A stretch of DNA of 64,000 nt, taken from contig NZ_FNHS01000006.1 in assembly GCF_900103445.1 (NCBI RefSeq), positions 1-64,000 on the forward strand, read 5' to 3'. Made by a program: the position numbers and the translations under genes. Source of the DNA: Methylobacterium phyllostachyos. GTDB taxonomy: Bacteria > Pseudomonadota > Alphaproteobacteria > Rhizobiales > Beijerinckiaceae. The notes under the pieces were generated by a model. That model worked only from the letters and a program-made list of their open reading frames with translations, had not been told where the DNA came from and did no database searches. Shown in pieces: positions 56,533 to 64,000 of this stretch. The number at the start of each line of letters is the position of its first letter. Within the stretch, counting starts at the first letter, position 1.

Positions 56533-57506
56533 TCGACGACCTCGTCCGCCTGCGCGAGGAGGGCGGACGATATGTCGTAGCCCAGGCTGCGTGCGGCGTT
56601 GAGATTGATGATGAGGTCGTATTTCGTTGGAGCCTGAATCGGTAGGCTCCCCGGATCGGCGCCGCGGAGGATACGGTCGACGTAGACGGCCGCCCGACGG
56701 ACGAGTTCGTCCGGGTTGGGCCCATACGACATCAGGCCGCCCCGGCGGGCGAACCGCCGAATCGCGAAGAGGGTCGGTATCCGCGCGGCGGCGGTCATCG
56801 CGACGATGCGATCCCCCTGCGCTTCGCTCAAGGTGCCGGGCGCTACGATGAGGCCCGCATTCCCGCACTGCGCGAGATCTGCGACGATCGGATCGATGTC
56901 GGCGGCTTTGTCGGCCATCACGACGGCGGGTTCGATGGAAAGGGCGGCGGCGGTCCCCAAGAACGCCTCCGCGTAGAGGTGCCCGTCACGGGTCGCCGCG
57001 CTCGGAGTCAGCAGGAGGGTGGCCCACTTGATCGCCGGGACGGCCTCCTGGAGAGCCGCCAGCCACTTACCGCCCAGGGACGATTCGTACAGGGTGAAGC
57101 CCGTGACATGGCCGCCCGGTCGACTGAGGTTCTCGATCAGACCGAAGCCGGCCGGATCGGAGGCCCCGACGAAGACGAGCGGGATCGTGTGGGACAGCGC
57201 CGTCACCGCGCGGAGCTGCGCGTTGAGATACGTGAAGATCACCTGCGGCTGAGAACGAATCGCCTCGACAGCCAGCGCTCGCGTGCGCGCACCATCGGCT
57301 CCCCCCCAGCGATGCTGGATCAGGACTTCCCTCTGACCGCGGTCGAGCAGAGCTGCGTTGAATCCTGCCGACAGCGCTTGGCCCTCCGCGTCGTTCTCAC
57401 CGAATGGCCAGAGCGCCACCACGCGGGCCTGGGGTTGGGCCCGGGCCGCCAGCGGGTGCCCCGCGAGGAGGAAGGGCAACCCGGCTATGACGGTTCTCCG
57501 CTTCAT
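56529..57506 (-). CDS. ABC-transporter-type substrate-binding protein, kinase-linked
   Basis: 325 residues from the ATG at 57506 (MKRRTVIAGLPFLLAGHPLAARA), a Tat-like or Sec signal. It belongs to the same ABC_sub_bind type as the gene at 51538: VVALWPFGENDAEGQAL, LVFVGASDPAGFGLIENLSRPGGHVTG, IVAPGTLSEAQGDRIV. It is the first gene of the signalling operon, with its stop overlapping the kinase start by 4 bp. No transporter genes are present, so it probably captures a ligand in the periplasm and presents it to the kinase. The ligand is unknown. Confidence 0.9.
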   Translation of the reverse strand: MKRRTVIAGLPFLLAGHPLAARAQPQARVVALWPFGENDAEGQALSAGFNAALLDRGQREVLIQHRWGGADGARTRALAVEAIRSQPQVIFTYLNAQLRAVTALSHTIPLVFVGASDPAGFGLIENLSRPGGHVTGFTLYESSLGGKWLAALQEAVPAIKWATLLLTPSAATRDGHLYAEAFLGTAAALSIEPAVVMADKAADIDPIVADLAQCGNAGLIVAPGTLSEAQGDRIVAMTAAARIPTLFAIRRFARRGGLMSYGPNPDELVRRAAVYVDRILRGADPGSLPIQAPTKYDLIINLNAARSLGYDISSALLAQADEVVE

Positions 57507-57642
57507 CCGATCCCCGACCCTGAGCTGCCCCGTCGCCCGGTCCCTGGGACCGGACGGACCGCGCACAGCGCGAACCAAATGCCCGGGACGTAGCTTAGTT
57601 TAGGCTCAGCCTTAAGACCACGCCGGGATCGGCGGATATCTC

Positions 57643-59946
57643 TTAAAACGAGAGCCGCATTCCACCCACGATGTTACGTGGCGCACCTGCAAACACCGAA
57701 CCGGTCGTGCTCGCCAGGACAGCTGCGTTGTTCTGGGCACCCGTCGTGGCGTTCATCGAATTGGCGAGAGTCTGAGCTGAGCCGACGTATGTGGTATCGA
57801 ATACGTTGCGGACCTCAAGATAGACGCTGAGACGTTTGGCGTATCCGGCAGTCAAATCGGTGGCATAGTGGATATTGGCATTGACGACGACGTATCCGGG
57901 CGCCTTCAACTGGTTGGCGTTGTCGAGGTAGAAATCTCCCTGGGCCACGGTCTCCACGAAGGCCCCTAGACCCGCGAGCGGGCCGGCCGGCACATCGTAG
58001 CCGATCCGCGCTAGGAGCTGGTGAGCCGGGACTCCAGGGATGTGGTTGCCCGCGCGGTCGAACCGTCGCGTCAGGCTGCCGGCGCTCAGCTGCTCGGAGT
58101 AGCGGGTGTAAATTTGGTCATCGAGGCCATAGGCCAAGGTGCCGCGCCAGCCCGGCGCGAAGGCCCAATCGGCACCGACCTCGATGCCGCGATGCTCGGA
58201 GGCGGGCGCGTTGAAGGTATAGGATTGCAGGCCGGCTCCGGGCGATTGCGAGACCAGCTCGTTGCGGAAGAATTCGTAGAAGCCGGTGACGGAGAGGCGC
58301 AGGGTCTCGGTCGGCGTCCAGTCGAGCCCGAGATCGAAGCCGAGGTTTTCCTGGGTCTGGAGCTGAGTGTTGTTGCCCGGGAGGCCGGCCGGCGTGACGA
58401 ACAGGTTCGAGGCTGCCGGAGTCGCGTATCCGGTCGCGACCCGCCCGCGTAGCGCCCAGGTCTCGTCCGGCCGATAGACCAGCGCCAGCTCGGGGGCGAC
58501 GTTGAGGAAGGACCTGTCGGCATCCGCCACGGTCCGGGTCGCACCGCGCGCCGCGTAGCTGTAGGCGAGATTGCGGCCGGTGATGGTGGTGTTCTCGGCG
58601 CTGAAGCCGAGGACGCCTGTCCATCGGTCTGACAGAGCGAGTTCGAGCCGCGCCCGACCGCCGAGGTTCGATTGCACCGCCGCCTGATCGCCGATCAGGG
58701 CTCCGAGCCGCGGGCCGCCATAGGGTGCGAGATTGTAGGTGGTGGTGTGCGAATCGAGGGCGCTGTACGCAAGCGCCACGTAGCCCGTCGCCGGCAGCCC
58801 GAACAGATCGCCCCGCTGCGTCACATCGGTGAGGACATTCACGGACGGAAACGAGCCCCTGTAGGCGTTCGTGAAGACGGGCTGGTTGAAGTTGCGCTCG
58901 TCGAAGCCAAGCTGCGTGCGCCATGTGGTGAAGGCGTCGAGATCGTGTTCCCAACGCGCCGCCACGACCGTCCGCCGGTCGTTGCGGCCGAATCCGCCCT
59001 CGTCGGCGGTGACCGGCACGGTGGCCCCGAAGGCGCCGTTCCGGAACAGGTTGAAGGTCGTGCAGCCCGGCGCCGCGATGGCCGCCGCAGCGCAGCCCCG
59101 CTGGTACGGGTTGACCCGGTACTGCGCCAGCGATGATCGGGACGGAATGTTGGCGTCGAGGGTGTTGTTGATCACCTTCAAGGTGAAGCGGTTGTCCGGT
59201 GTCGGGGTATAGCTGGCCAGCAGGTTGAGGGTCTGTGTGTCGTAGCTCGCGTGGTCCTGGTAGCCGTTGGCGCGCACATCGCTCGCGAACAAGCTGATCT
59301 CGAACGGACCGCTGACGCCGCCGACCGTAAAAAAGTTGCTGAGATAGCCGAAGCTGCCGGCATCGACTCCGATCTCGTAGCCGTCGATCTCCCGGCCGGT
59401 CCGGGTGCGGAATGCGATGGCGCCGCCGGTGGCATAATTGCCGAACAGGGGCGATTGCGGCCCGCGGAACACGTCGATCCGGCTGTAGGCGTGCGGGTCG
59501 GTGAGGTCGAAGCGCGAGGCGCCGTCCGGCTGAGTGAGGATGAAGCCGTCCTCCAGCACAACGGTGTTCTTGATCACCCCGGTGGAGCGGGCGTTGTTGC
59601 CGCGGATCGAGATGATCACGTCGCGGCCGCCATTGCCCTGTCGCACGCTGACGCCCGGGCTGTTGACCAGCACGGAGCCGATACTGGTCGCCGGCCTATC
59701 GGCGATGGTGTTGGCGCGGCCGATGGCGGTCACGACCTCGCCGACCGGGTGCTCGATGACCGCGGAGGCCGAGCCGGGCGGTGCTGCCACGCCGAAGGCG
59801 GAGAGCGTGGTTCCCCCGGGGGCGGCCTCACCTTCGACGGAGAGCTCCTCCAGCGTCACAGAGGTTTCCCCCAGCGCGGGGACGGGGCTGCCGGCCAGCA
59901 GCAAGGCGAGGGTGCCGCGGCGCAGGGCGGTCGGATCGATGGACAT
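57643..59946 (-). CDS. TonB-dependent receptor
   Basis: 767 residues from the ATG at 59946 (MSIDPTALRRGTLALLLAG, a signal peptide). The plug domain (about 70-190) has SIGSVLVNSPGVSVRQGNGG, ISIRGNNARSTGV and DVFRGPQSPLFGNYATGG. A 22-strand type beta-barrel follows, ending in GGMRLSF with the expected C-terminal Phe. Such outer-membrane proteins import ferric siderophores, haem or similar ligands. It is the last gene of a cluster with PepSY and DUF2946 proteins, which points to iron or copper uptake; the ligand is not defined by the sequence. Confidence 0.94.
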   Translation of the reverse strand: MSIDPTALRRGTLALLLAGSPVPALGETSVTLEELSVEGEAAPGGTTLSAFGVAAPPGSASAVIEHPVGEVVTAIGRANTIADRPATSIGSVLVNSPGVSVRQGNGGRDVIISIRGNNARSTGVIKNTVVLEDGFILTQPDGASRFDLTDPHAYSRIDVFRGPQSPLFGNYATGGAIAFRTRTGREIDGYEIGVDAGSFGYLSNFFTVGGVSGPFEISLFASDVRANGYQDHASYDTQTLNLLASYTPTPDNRFTLKVINNTLDANIPSRSSLAQYRVNPYQRGCAAAAIAAPGCTTFNLFRNGAFGATVPVTADEGGFGRNDRRTVVAARWEHDLDAFTTWRTQLGFDERNFNQPVFTNAYRGSFPSVNVLTDVTQRGDLFGLPATGYVALAYSALDSHTTTYNLAPYGGPRLGALIGDQAAVQSNLGGRARLELALSDRWTGVLGFSAENTTITGRNLAYSYAARGATRTVADADRSFLNVAPELALVYRPDETWALRGRVATGYATPAASNLFVTPAGLPGNNTQLQTQENLGFDLGLDWTPTETLRLSVTGFYEFFRNELVSQSPGAGLQSYTFNAPASEHRGIEVGADWAFAPGWRGTLAYGLDDQIYTRYSEQLSAGSLTRRFDRAGNHIPGVPAHQLLARIGYDVPAGPLAGLGAFVETVAQGDFYLDNANQLKAPGYVVVNANIHYATDLTAGYAKRLSVYLEVRNVFDTTYVGSAQTLANSMNATTGAQNNAAVLASTTGSVFAGAPRNIVGGMRLSF

Positions 59947-60012
59947 GGCGTAGACTCGTCTGATCGGTGGCATTTTGGCCGGCGGGGCGGCCGCGCGTGG
60001 TTGGGGACGCGA

Positions 60013-60417
60013 TCAGGCGCTGAGGGGTGGTGCCCGCGGACGGGCGGCAATGCGGTTTGCGCGCGCGAAGCCAGCCGGCGGCGGGATCGGCCACGCGACG
60101 ACGTGCCAGCGGAGGCTGCGCGCGAGTTCCGGCGCCAGCGGCACCTGGGGCAGCGCGAGGCCGGCACGGCAGAGCTGGCACAGGGCGCAGCCTAGCGCGG
60201 CGGGCGCGGATTGCGCGTCCGAAGCGTCGGTCGCGACGCGATCCGGCGCGTGCCCGCACAGGACCGCGCCGGACAGGCCCTCGGGCCCGGCCAGCATCGT
60301 CCGCAGCGCACCAACCGGCGCCAGCACCTGGACCCAGAGGGCGAGCGCGATCAGCGCGGCGCCGAAGAGACCCGTTGGCCGGCGGGCGGACCCGAACGTA
60401 AGCGGTGCCATGGGCAT
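60013..60417 (-). CDS. DUF2946 family protein
   Basis: 134 residues (the ATG two codons later is equally possible). It has one hydrophobic segment near the start (GLFGAALIALALWVQVLAPVG), the Cys-rich stretch LGCALCQLCRAGLALP and a basic C-terminus. DUF2946 proteins are small membrane proteins next to TonB receptors and PepSY proteins in metal uptake clusters; the Cys cluster might bind metal. It lies between the receptor and the PepSY gene. Confidence 0.8.
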   Translation of the reverse strand: MPMAPLTFGSARRPTGLFGAALIALALWVQVLAPVGALRTMLAGPEGLSGAVLCGHAPDRVATDASDAQSAPAALGCALCQLCRAGLALPQVPLAPELARSLRWHVVAWPIPPPAGFARANRIAARPRAPPLSA

Positions 60418-60436
60418 CGAGCCCGTCGGTCCGGCT

Positions 60437-61816
60437 TCAGGGTCCCACCCGTCGTCGCAGGCGTTGCGCGGCGAGGTCGAGCCCGAGCATGCCCAGGATC
60501 GCGAGACCGGTCAGCGGGAATAGGGCACCGAGGAGGCAGATCAGGACGGTGACCGTGATGGCGGTGTGCCGGTCCCGCGGCCAGGGCGGGACCCCAAGCC
60601 CGCCCGCGGGACGCCGCTTCCACCACATGGTGCCGGCGGTGACGGCGAACAGAATCGTGCCGAGGCAGAAGGCCAGCATGGCGAGCTGGTTCACACGGCC
60701 CCAATGCTCGCCCTTGTGGATGCCGATTCCGTATTGGATGGCTTGGCCGACCGGGCCAAGATCGGCCAAGCGCACATCGAGCAGCGGCGCGCCGGTGTAT
60801 TGATCGAGGGCGATCACCCGTTGCCGCGTGACGTCGCGGGGGTAGACCGCGGCGGCGTAGACCCCCTCAGCCCCGACCGGCAGTGACAGTTCGTAGCCTC
60901 GGGGCATCCCGCTTTGCGCCAGGATCGCGGCGGCACGGTCGATCCCGATTGTCTCCGCCGCGGCGGCCGGCTCGGAGCGGGGGACCGGGGCATCCTGCAG
61001 CGCCCAGCCCGGATCGGAGAGCCGGTCGCGCAGCGGGATGGTCGAGACCGGGCGGTGCGCCCAGAGGGCGGCGGGCTGGCCGAGTCCGGCGGCGTTCGAC
61101 CAAGCGCGCAGCTGTTGGCCCCACCAGATCGACCAGGGCAGACCGGTGAGTGCCAGGAAGAACAGTCCAGCCCCCGCCAGGAGGCCGGTGACGGCGTGGA
61201 GGTCGCGCCACCAGACCCGGCGCCGGGGCGTCCCGCGCAGGCTGATCACGCCGCCATTCTGGCCGCGCGGCCACCAAAGGTACGCGCCGGTCAGAACAAG
61301 GATGATGGCAAAGCCCGCCACCACCTCGATCAGCGCGTTCGCCAGGGGGCCGAGATAGGCGAGGCTGTGCAGCCCGCGGATGACGACCATGAACTCCTGG
61401 TCCCGGCGCAGGCGGTCCAGCACGTCGCCGGTATAGGGGTCGAGGTAGACGAGAATCCTTTCCTCGCCCTCGGCCATGGTGACCGTGGCGGATGTCTCGG
61501 GCGTCGCCGGATCGGTGTAGGCCACCGGCGTTCCGTTCGGCACGGCCTGCCCGGCGTTGAAGATCAGGCGATCCGGCCCCAGGGGCGGCGTCACCTGAAT
61601 GGGCACGCGTGTGCGGTAGGCGAACAGGCTGCCGTTGATCTCGTCCTTGAACAGGTAGATCGATCCTGTCACCGAAAGGGTGATCAGGAACGGCAGGCAC
61701 AGGAGGCCCGCGTAGAAGTGCCACCGCCACACGGCCCGATAGATGGCCGCGGTGGACGCGCGCAGCGCGCCGGCCGCCCGGTTGGCGGGGGCGCTGCCGG
61801 TAAGAAGAACTGACAT
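60437..61816 (-). CDS. PepSY-associated membrane protein (PiuB-like)
   Basis: 459 residues. It shows the PepSY_TM layout: membrane segment 1 with a His (WRWHFYAGLLCLPFLITLSVTG), PepSY-type periplasmic domains, a middle pair (NALIEVVAGFAIILVLTGAYLWW, VTGLLAGAGLFFLALTGLPWS) and a C-terminal pair with LAMLAFCLGTILFAVTAGTMWW. Such proteins are thought to reduce ferric siderophores or otherwise help iron uptake in the inner membrane. It is in the same operon as the DUF2946 gene and the receptor. Confidence 0.9.
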   Translation of the reverse strand: MSVLLTGSAPANRAAGALRASTAAIYRAVWRWHFYAGLLCLPFLITLSVTGSIYLFKDEINGSLFAYRTRVPIQVTPPLGPDRLIFNAGQAVPNGTPVAYTDPATPETSATVTMAEGEERILVYLDPYTGDVLDRLRRDQEFMVVIRGLHSLAYLGPLANALIEVVAGFAIILVLTGAYLWWPRGQNGGVISLRGTPRRRVWWRDLHAVTGLLAGAGLFFLALTGLPWSIWWGQQLRAWSNAAGLGQPAALWAHRPVSTIPLRDRLSDPGWALQDAPVPRSEPAAAAETIGIDRAAAILAQSGMPRGYELSLPVGAEGVYAAAVYPRDVTRQRVIALDQYTGAPLLDVRLADLGPVGQAIQYGIGIHKGEHWGRVNQLAMLAFCLGTILFAVTAGTMWWKRRPAGGLGVPPWPRDRHTAITVTVLICLLGALFPLTGLAILGMLGLDLAAQRLRRRVGP

Positions 61817-61854
61817 CGAACGGGTCCGGTGCTGAACGATCGAGAACGGGATCG

Positions 61855-62220
61855 TCAGGCGCCGGGCGGCCCTCGGGCGGTGCTGGGGCGCGGCGGCGGG
61901 CCGGTCCTCAGGATCTCAGCTTCTGGCCGCCAGACGAGGCGCGCCGCCGCGGGGGCGGGCAGGGGCACGCCGGTCCAGGCCGTGTCCGACTGCGTCAGGG
62001 CAACGGCCTGCACGAGCGTGCAGCAGGCGTGCACATGGACGGGCACGGCTGGCGTATCGGGCTCACCCGCCACATGGTCCGCACAGAGCACGGTCTCAGG
62101 GCTTGGCAGCAGGCGCGCGGGCGCAGCAAAACCCAGGAAGGCTTGGAGCAGCAGCGCGTAGAGCGCGATCACACCCATGATCGCGCGGCCTTCGACCATC
62201 CGGGGCAGGCGCCTGCGCAT
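61855..62220 (-). CDS. DUF2946-like small membrane protein
   Basis: 121 residues from an ATG at 62220 (MRRRLPRMVEGRAIMG); internal ATG codons at positions 8 and 15 are alternatives. A hydrophobic segment (VIALYALLLQAFLGFAAP) is followed by a His/Cys-rich part (VHVHACCTLVQAVALTQ) and a Pro-rich end. It resembles the DUF2946 protein of the same cluster in size and layout. It is the promoter-proximal gene, so it probably starts the receptor operon. Confidence 0.65.
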   Translation of the reverse strand: MRRRLPRMVEGRAIMGVIALYALLLQAFLGFAAPARLLPSPETVLCADHVAGEPDTPAVPVHVHACCTLVQAVALTQSDTAWTGVPLPAPAAARLVWRPEAEILRTGPPPRPSTARGPPGA

Positions 62221-62794
62221 CCGGCGATCTAGGCGGCGGTGTCGCCGCCCGTCAATGCGCCGGCGACATGCAGACCGTCCCGATACGCGTTTCTCTGCGT
62301 GATCGGCGGCTGGTGGGTGGGGGCAAGCGCCGGCCTCGCGGCGCAACTCCCTGCGGACGGTGCTGCACAACAGTCTCGGTCGCTCGGCACCCGCGAGGAC
62401 AGCGCGAGTCCCCGCTGTGCGGAGACGGCGGCGGCCGTGGCGCTCACAGGACCGATCACCGATCCGCGCACGCTCCACACGTCCGATCCGCAGAACCCCC
62501 GAGTTCGTCCGATCCGCGCCGCGCAGATCGTGACAGATGTCCGCGGCGCGGCAGCCACGGCCCTGATCACGTGCGGTGTCTATGTGATCGGCTTGAACGG
62601 GCCCTGGCTCAAGCCGGAGGCCACGGGACGACACTTGCCCAGGTCCGTTGCGCGAACCGAGGGCCGGGCAGGAGACGACCGATTCCTCCGAGGGGATGTT
62701 CCGTCTGCCGCTGTCAAACCGTGGTGAATGCGTGCCCGGCCGGGCGGCGTGTTCGCCTACCTTGGCGAGCGGTCATAAGAGGCCGGATTTTCGG
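62221..62794. other. Region upstream of the TonB cluster
   Basis: 574 bp. It should hold the promoter of the uptake operon. Overlapping frames on both strands lack start signals and families. I looked for a cobalamin riboswitch (B12 box) and did not find its conserved core. Confidence 0.4.
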
Positions 62795-62868
62795 TGGCTG
62801 GGGGACCTGGATTCGAACCAGGACTAGAGGAGTCAGAGTCCACCGTTCTACCGTTAAACTATCCCCCA
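62795..62868 (-). tRNA. tRNA-Gln (CTG)
   Basis: 74 nt with encoded CCA. Acceptor TGGGGGA pairs with TCCCCCA; the anticodon loop is CTCTGAC (anticodon CTG); the T arm is CTGGTTCGAATCCAG. In the anticodon stem, GTGGA against TCCTC leaves a T-T mismatch at 28-42. Confidence 0.95.
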
Positions 62869-62951
62869 ATCGGCCAGAGGCCGGATCCTCCCGTCTCGTC
62901 GACGGCTCGGACCAGCCGCGCTGCTGTCAGCGGCGTCAGGCGTGGGCGGTG

Positions 62952-62979
62952 AGATAGGCGGATTGAACTCTCAGGTCAA
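62952..62979 (-). promoter_or_regulatory. Promoter for tRNA-Gln
   Basis: Minus strand: -35 box TTGACC (62974-62979), 16-bp spacer and -10 box CTATCT (62952-62957), 83 bp before the tRNA. Its -35 box is the mirror partner of the -35 box of the tRNA-Ser promoter. Confidence 0.55.
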
Positions 62980-62994
62980 CCGATTGTTCGCCGG

Positions 62995-63023
62995 TTGACG
63001 CGGTTACGGCCGCGGCCGTAACC
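62995..63023 (+). promoter_or_regulatory. Promoter for tRNA-Ser
   Basis: Plus strand: -35 box TTGACG (62995-63000), then 17 bp and a weak -10 at GTAACC (63018-63023), 21 bp before the tRNA. The core lies inside the 24-bp palindrome at 63001-63024. Confidence 0.45.
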
Positions 63024-63024
63024 G
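63001..63024. repeat. Perfect 24-bp palindrome upstream of tRNA-Ser
   Basis: CGGTTACGGCCG at 63001-63012 is followed directly by its reverse complement CGGCCGTAACCG at 63013-63024. It covers the spacer and -10 of the tRNA-Ser promoter. A second inverted repeat, GTCAACCG (62975-62982) and CGGTTGAC (62992-62999), lies next to it. Confidence 0.85.
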
Positions 63025-63044
63025 TGGGGTCGCGGATGCCGTCG

Positions 63045-63134
63045 GGAAGGGTGGCCGAGTGGTTTAAGGCAGCGGTCTTGAAAACCGCCGTGGGGGCAAC
63101 TCCACCGTGGGTTCGAATCCCACCCCTTCCGCCA
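63045..63134 (+). tRNA. tRNA-Ser (TGA)
   Basis: 90 nt with encoded CCA, the length of a class II tRNA with a long variable arm. Acceptor GGAAGGG pairs with CCCTTCC; the anticodon loop is CTTGAAA (anticodon TGA); the T arm is GTGGGTTCGAATCCCAC. Confidence 0.98.
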
Positions 63135-63367
63135 GCATCCCGCTTAGGTTCGCACGCCACGGGGGGCTGCGATCAGGCCCCACAACCGGGTGCTCGTGGC
63201 TTTTCGGGCCTAGGTGCCGCGCGAAAACGGTTCGCCCGTCCGCATGCTTCCTGCGCGGGCTCCTGGGGCCGTATCACATGCCCGGGTCCGTACTGGACCG
63301 GCCGGTTCTAGCACCGGACTCGGCAGCGCCAGTCCGCGATGTCGAATGGCAGCGATAGGGTGGCGCC

Positions 63368-63652
63368 TCACGCGCCGTGTCGACGCTGACGTACCCTCGG
63401 CGCGGGCGATGGGCTTTCCCTGCGGCGAACCGCGTTTCGAAGTGCCGCAACCATGAGCCCGGTCTGCGATTCGAGCGAACGCTGGCTGCGGTCATACCGG
63501 GTTGCTCGCCAAGCCAGCAGGAACCCCGCAAGGGCCGCCGACAGGCTCGCCGCAAGTGGGGAGAGCGTCAGCGCAAGAAGAGCTCCGTACGGAATCAGGA
63601 TGATGGCGCTGATGATCCCTGTGCCGATCGCGACCGTCAACAGAACGATCAT
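63368..63652 (-). CDS. Small membrane protein of unknown function
   Basis: 94 residues from the ATG at 63652, with GAGG 6 bp upstream. Two hydrophobic helices (IVLLTVAIGTGIISAIILI, LTLSPLAASLSAALAGFLLAW) are followed by a basic cytoplasmic tail (RATRYDRSQRS and RRRESPSPAPRVRQRRHGA). No family recognised. Confidence 0.6.
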   Translation of the reverse strand: MIVLLTVAIGTGIISAIILIPYGALLALTLSPLAASLSAALAGFLLAWRATRYDRSQRSLESQTGLMVAALRNAVRRRESPSPAPRVRQRRHGA

Positions 63653-63748
63653 TGGAACCTCACTTCTACGGACGATAACCACTTAAGCGGGGTCGCCGTG
63701 TCTTCCTATGGGTGCTTGGTTAATCCATTGGCAAATCTCGTTCAATGA

Positions 63749-64000
63749 ATGCGAAGATCGAGTAACGACTCGGTGCTGAGCCAGGGCGACGATCCCGTCG
63801 GCGGCCCTGCCGCCGCGCGTTCGACCAAGATTGTCGGCGTCCTGAGATGCCCGGTGGGGACGCTCGTCGGACTCGACGAGATCCAAAATATGGGCATGAG
63901 CCGCGCGTTGATTCGCGTATGCGGTATGCACCGCGATCTTCGAACGCGTCAGCGTCTGCTTGAGCTCGTGCGGACGAACGTGGGTAACCCCGCAGCCGTT
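63749..64000 (+). CDS. Possible partial gene at right edge
   Basis: An ATG at 63749 opens a frame that stays open to the window end (84 codons). Its third positions are moderately GC-rich, and it contains LDEIQNMGMSRALIRVCGM and a helical RQRLLELVRTNVG. No start signal or family is visible, and a minus-strand frame at 63683-63931 competes with it. Confidence 0.25.
   Translation, partial: MRRSSNDSVLSQGDDPVGGPAAARSTKIVGVLRCPVGTLVGLDEIQNMGMSRALIRVCGMHRDLRTRQRLLELVRTNVGNPAAV

Noticed and set aside
62221..62640. Possible cobalamin riboswitch upstream of the TonB cluster
   Set aside because: Neither the conserved GCCACTG core nor a B12 box could be found on the minus strand.
62936..63160. A 74-codon minus-strand frame over tRNA-Ser
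   Set aside because: It is the reverse complement of the tRNA (containing the familiar GGIRTHG-type spurious peptide), not a gene.

Overview
This window looks like chromosomal DNA of a high-GC alphaproteobacterium of the order Hyphomicrobiales, most likely a Methylobacterium/Methylorubrum-type organism. That reading rests on the strong GC bias at third codon positions and on gene sets and orders I recall from that group: a TIGR02300 (FYDLN-acid) gene beside aroA-cmk, a MarR-family LdtR gene beside a DUF6163 membrane protein and divergent to hemB-RDD-bpt, BcsS, ExoD, an HWE-family histidine kinase and an iron-sulfur photolyase. No database search was run, so species is inference.

Layout. 1-3.9 kb (minus strand): two transglutaminase-like proteins, a response regulator with a NepR-like N-terminus and a lytic transglycosylase. 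4.2-6.9 kb: alaS. 7-8.5 kb: three small exported proteins. 8.6-14.4 kb: a pyruvate dehydrogenase operon, aceE-aceF-lpdA, with a divergent Lrp/AsnC regulator and a perfect 11-bp inverted repeat between them. 15.2-15.4 kb: two identical tRNA-Ala genes under one promoter. 15.5-18.2 kb: TIGR02300 protein, aroA, cmk. 18.3 kb: tRNA-Lys, followed by about 13 kb of accessory DNA. The accessory part holds a histidine kinase/response regulator pair, long stretches without convincing genes, and an AT-richer cell-surface polysaccharide patch: a STELLO-like glycosyltransferase, a 664-residue unknown protein and a lone ABC-2 export permease. It ends with an AlgX-like protein and a PilZ protein.

31.3-50.7 kb returns to core genes: exported proteins, a formyltransferase, an SDR plus FeS photolyase pair, BcsS, ExoD, LdtR, hemB, RDD protein, bpt, purB, D-amino acid transaminase, purA, a large membrane-anchored protein, rpoH, an RluD-type pseudouridine synthase and tRNA-Glu. 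51.5-57.5 kb carries a compact signalling cassette: periplasmic binding protein, Cache/HAMP histidine kinase, single-domain response regulator and REC-adenylate cyclase, joined by 4-bp overlaps, followed by a second orphan binding protein. 57.6-62.2 kb is a TonB-dependent uptake cluster (receptor, DUF2946, PepSY membrane protein, DUF2946-like). The right edge has divergent tRNA-Gln and tRNA-Ser genes with back-to-back promoters and a 24-bp palindrome.

The most interesting items are the binding-protein/kinase/cyclase cassette, the NepR-REC fusion, the STELLO plus orphan-permease island, and the Tyr-less SDR coupled to the photolyase. No CRISPR array, integrase, intact transposase or phage module was recognised.
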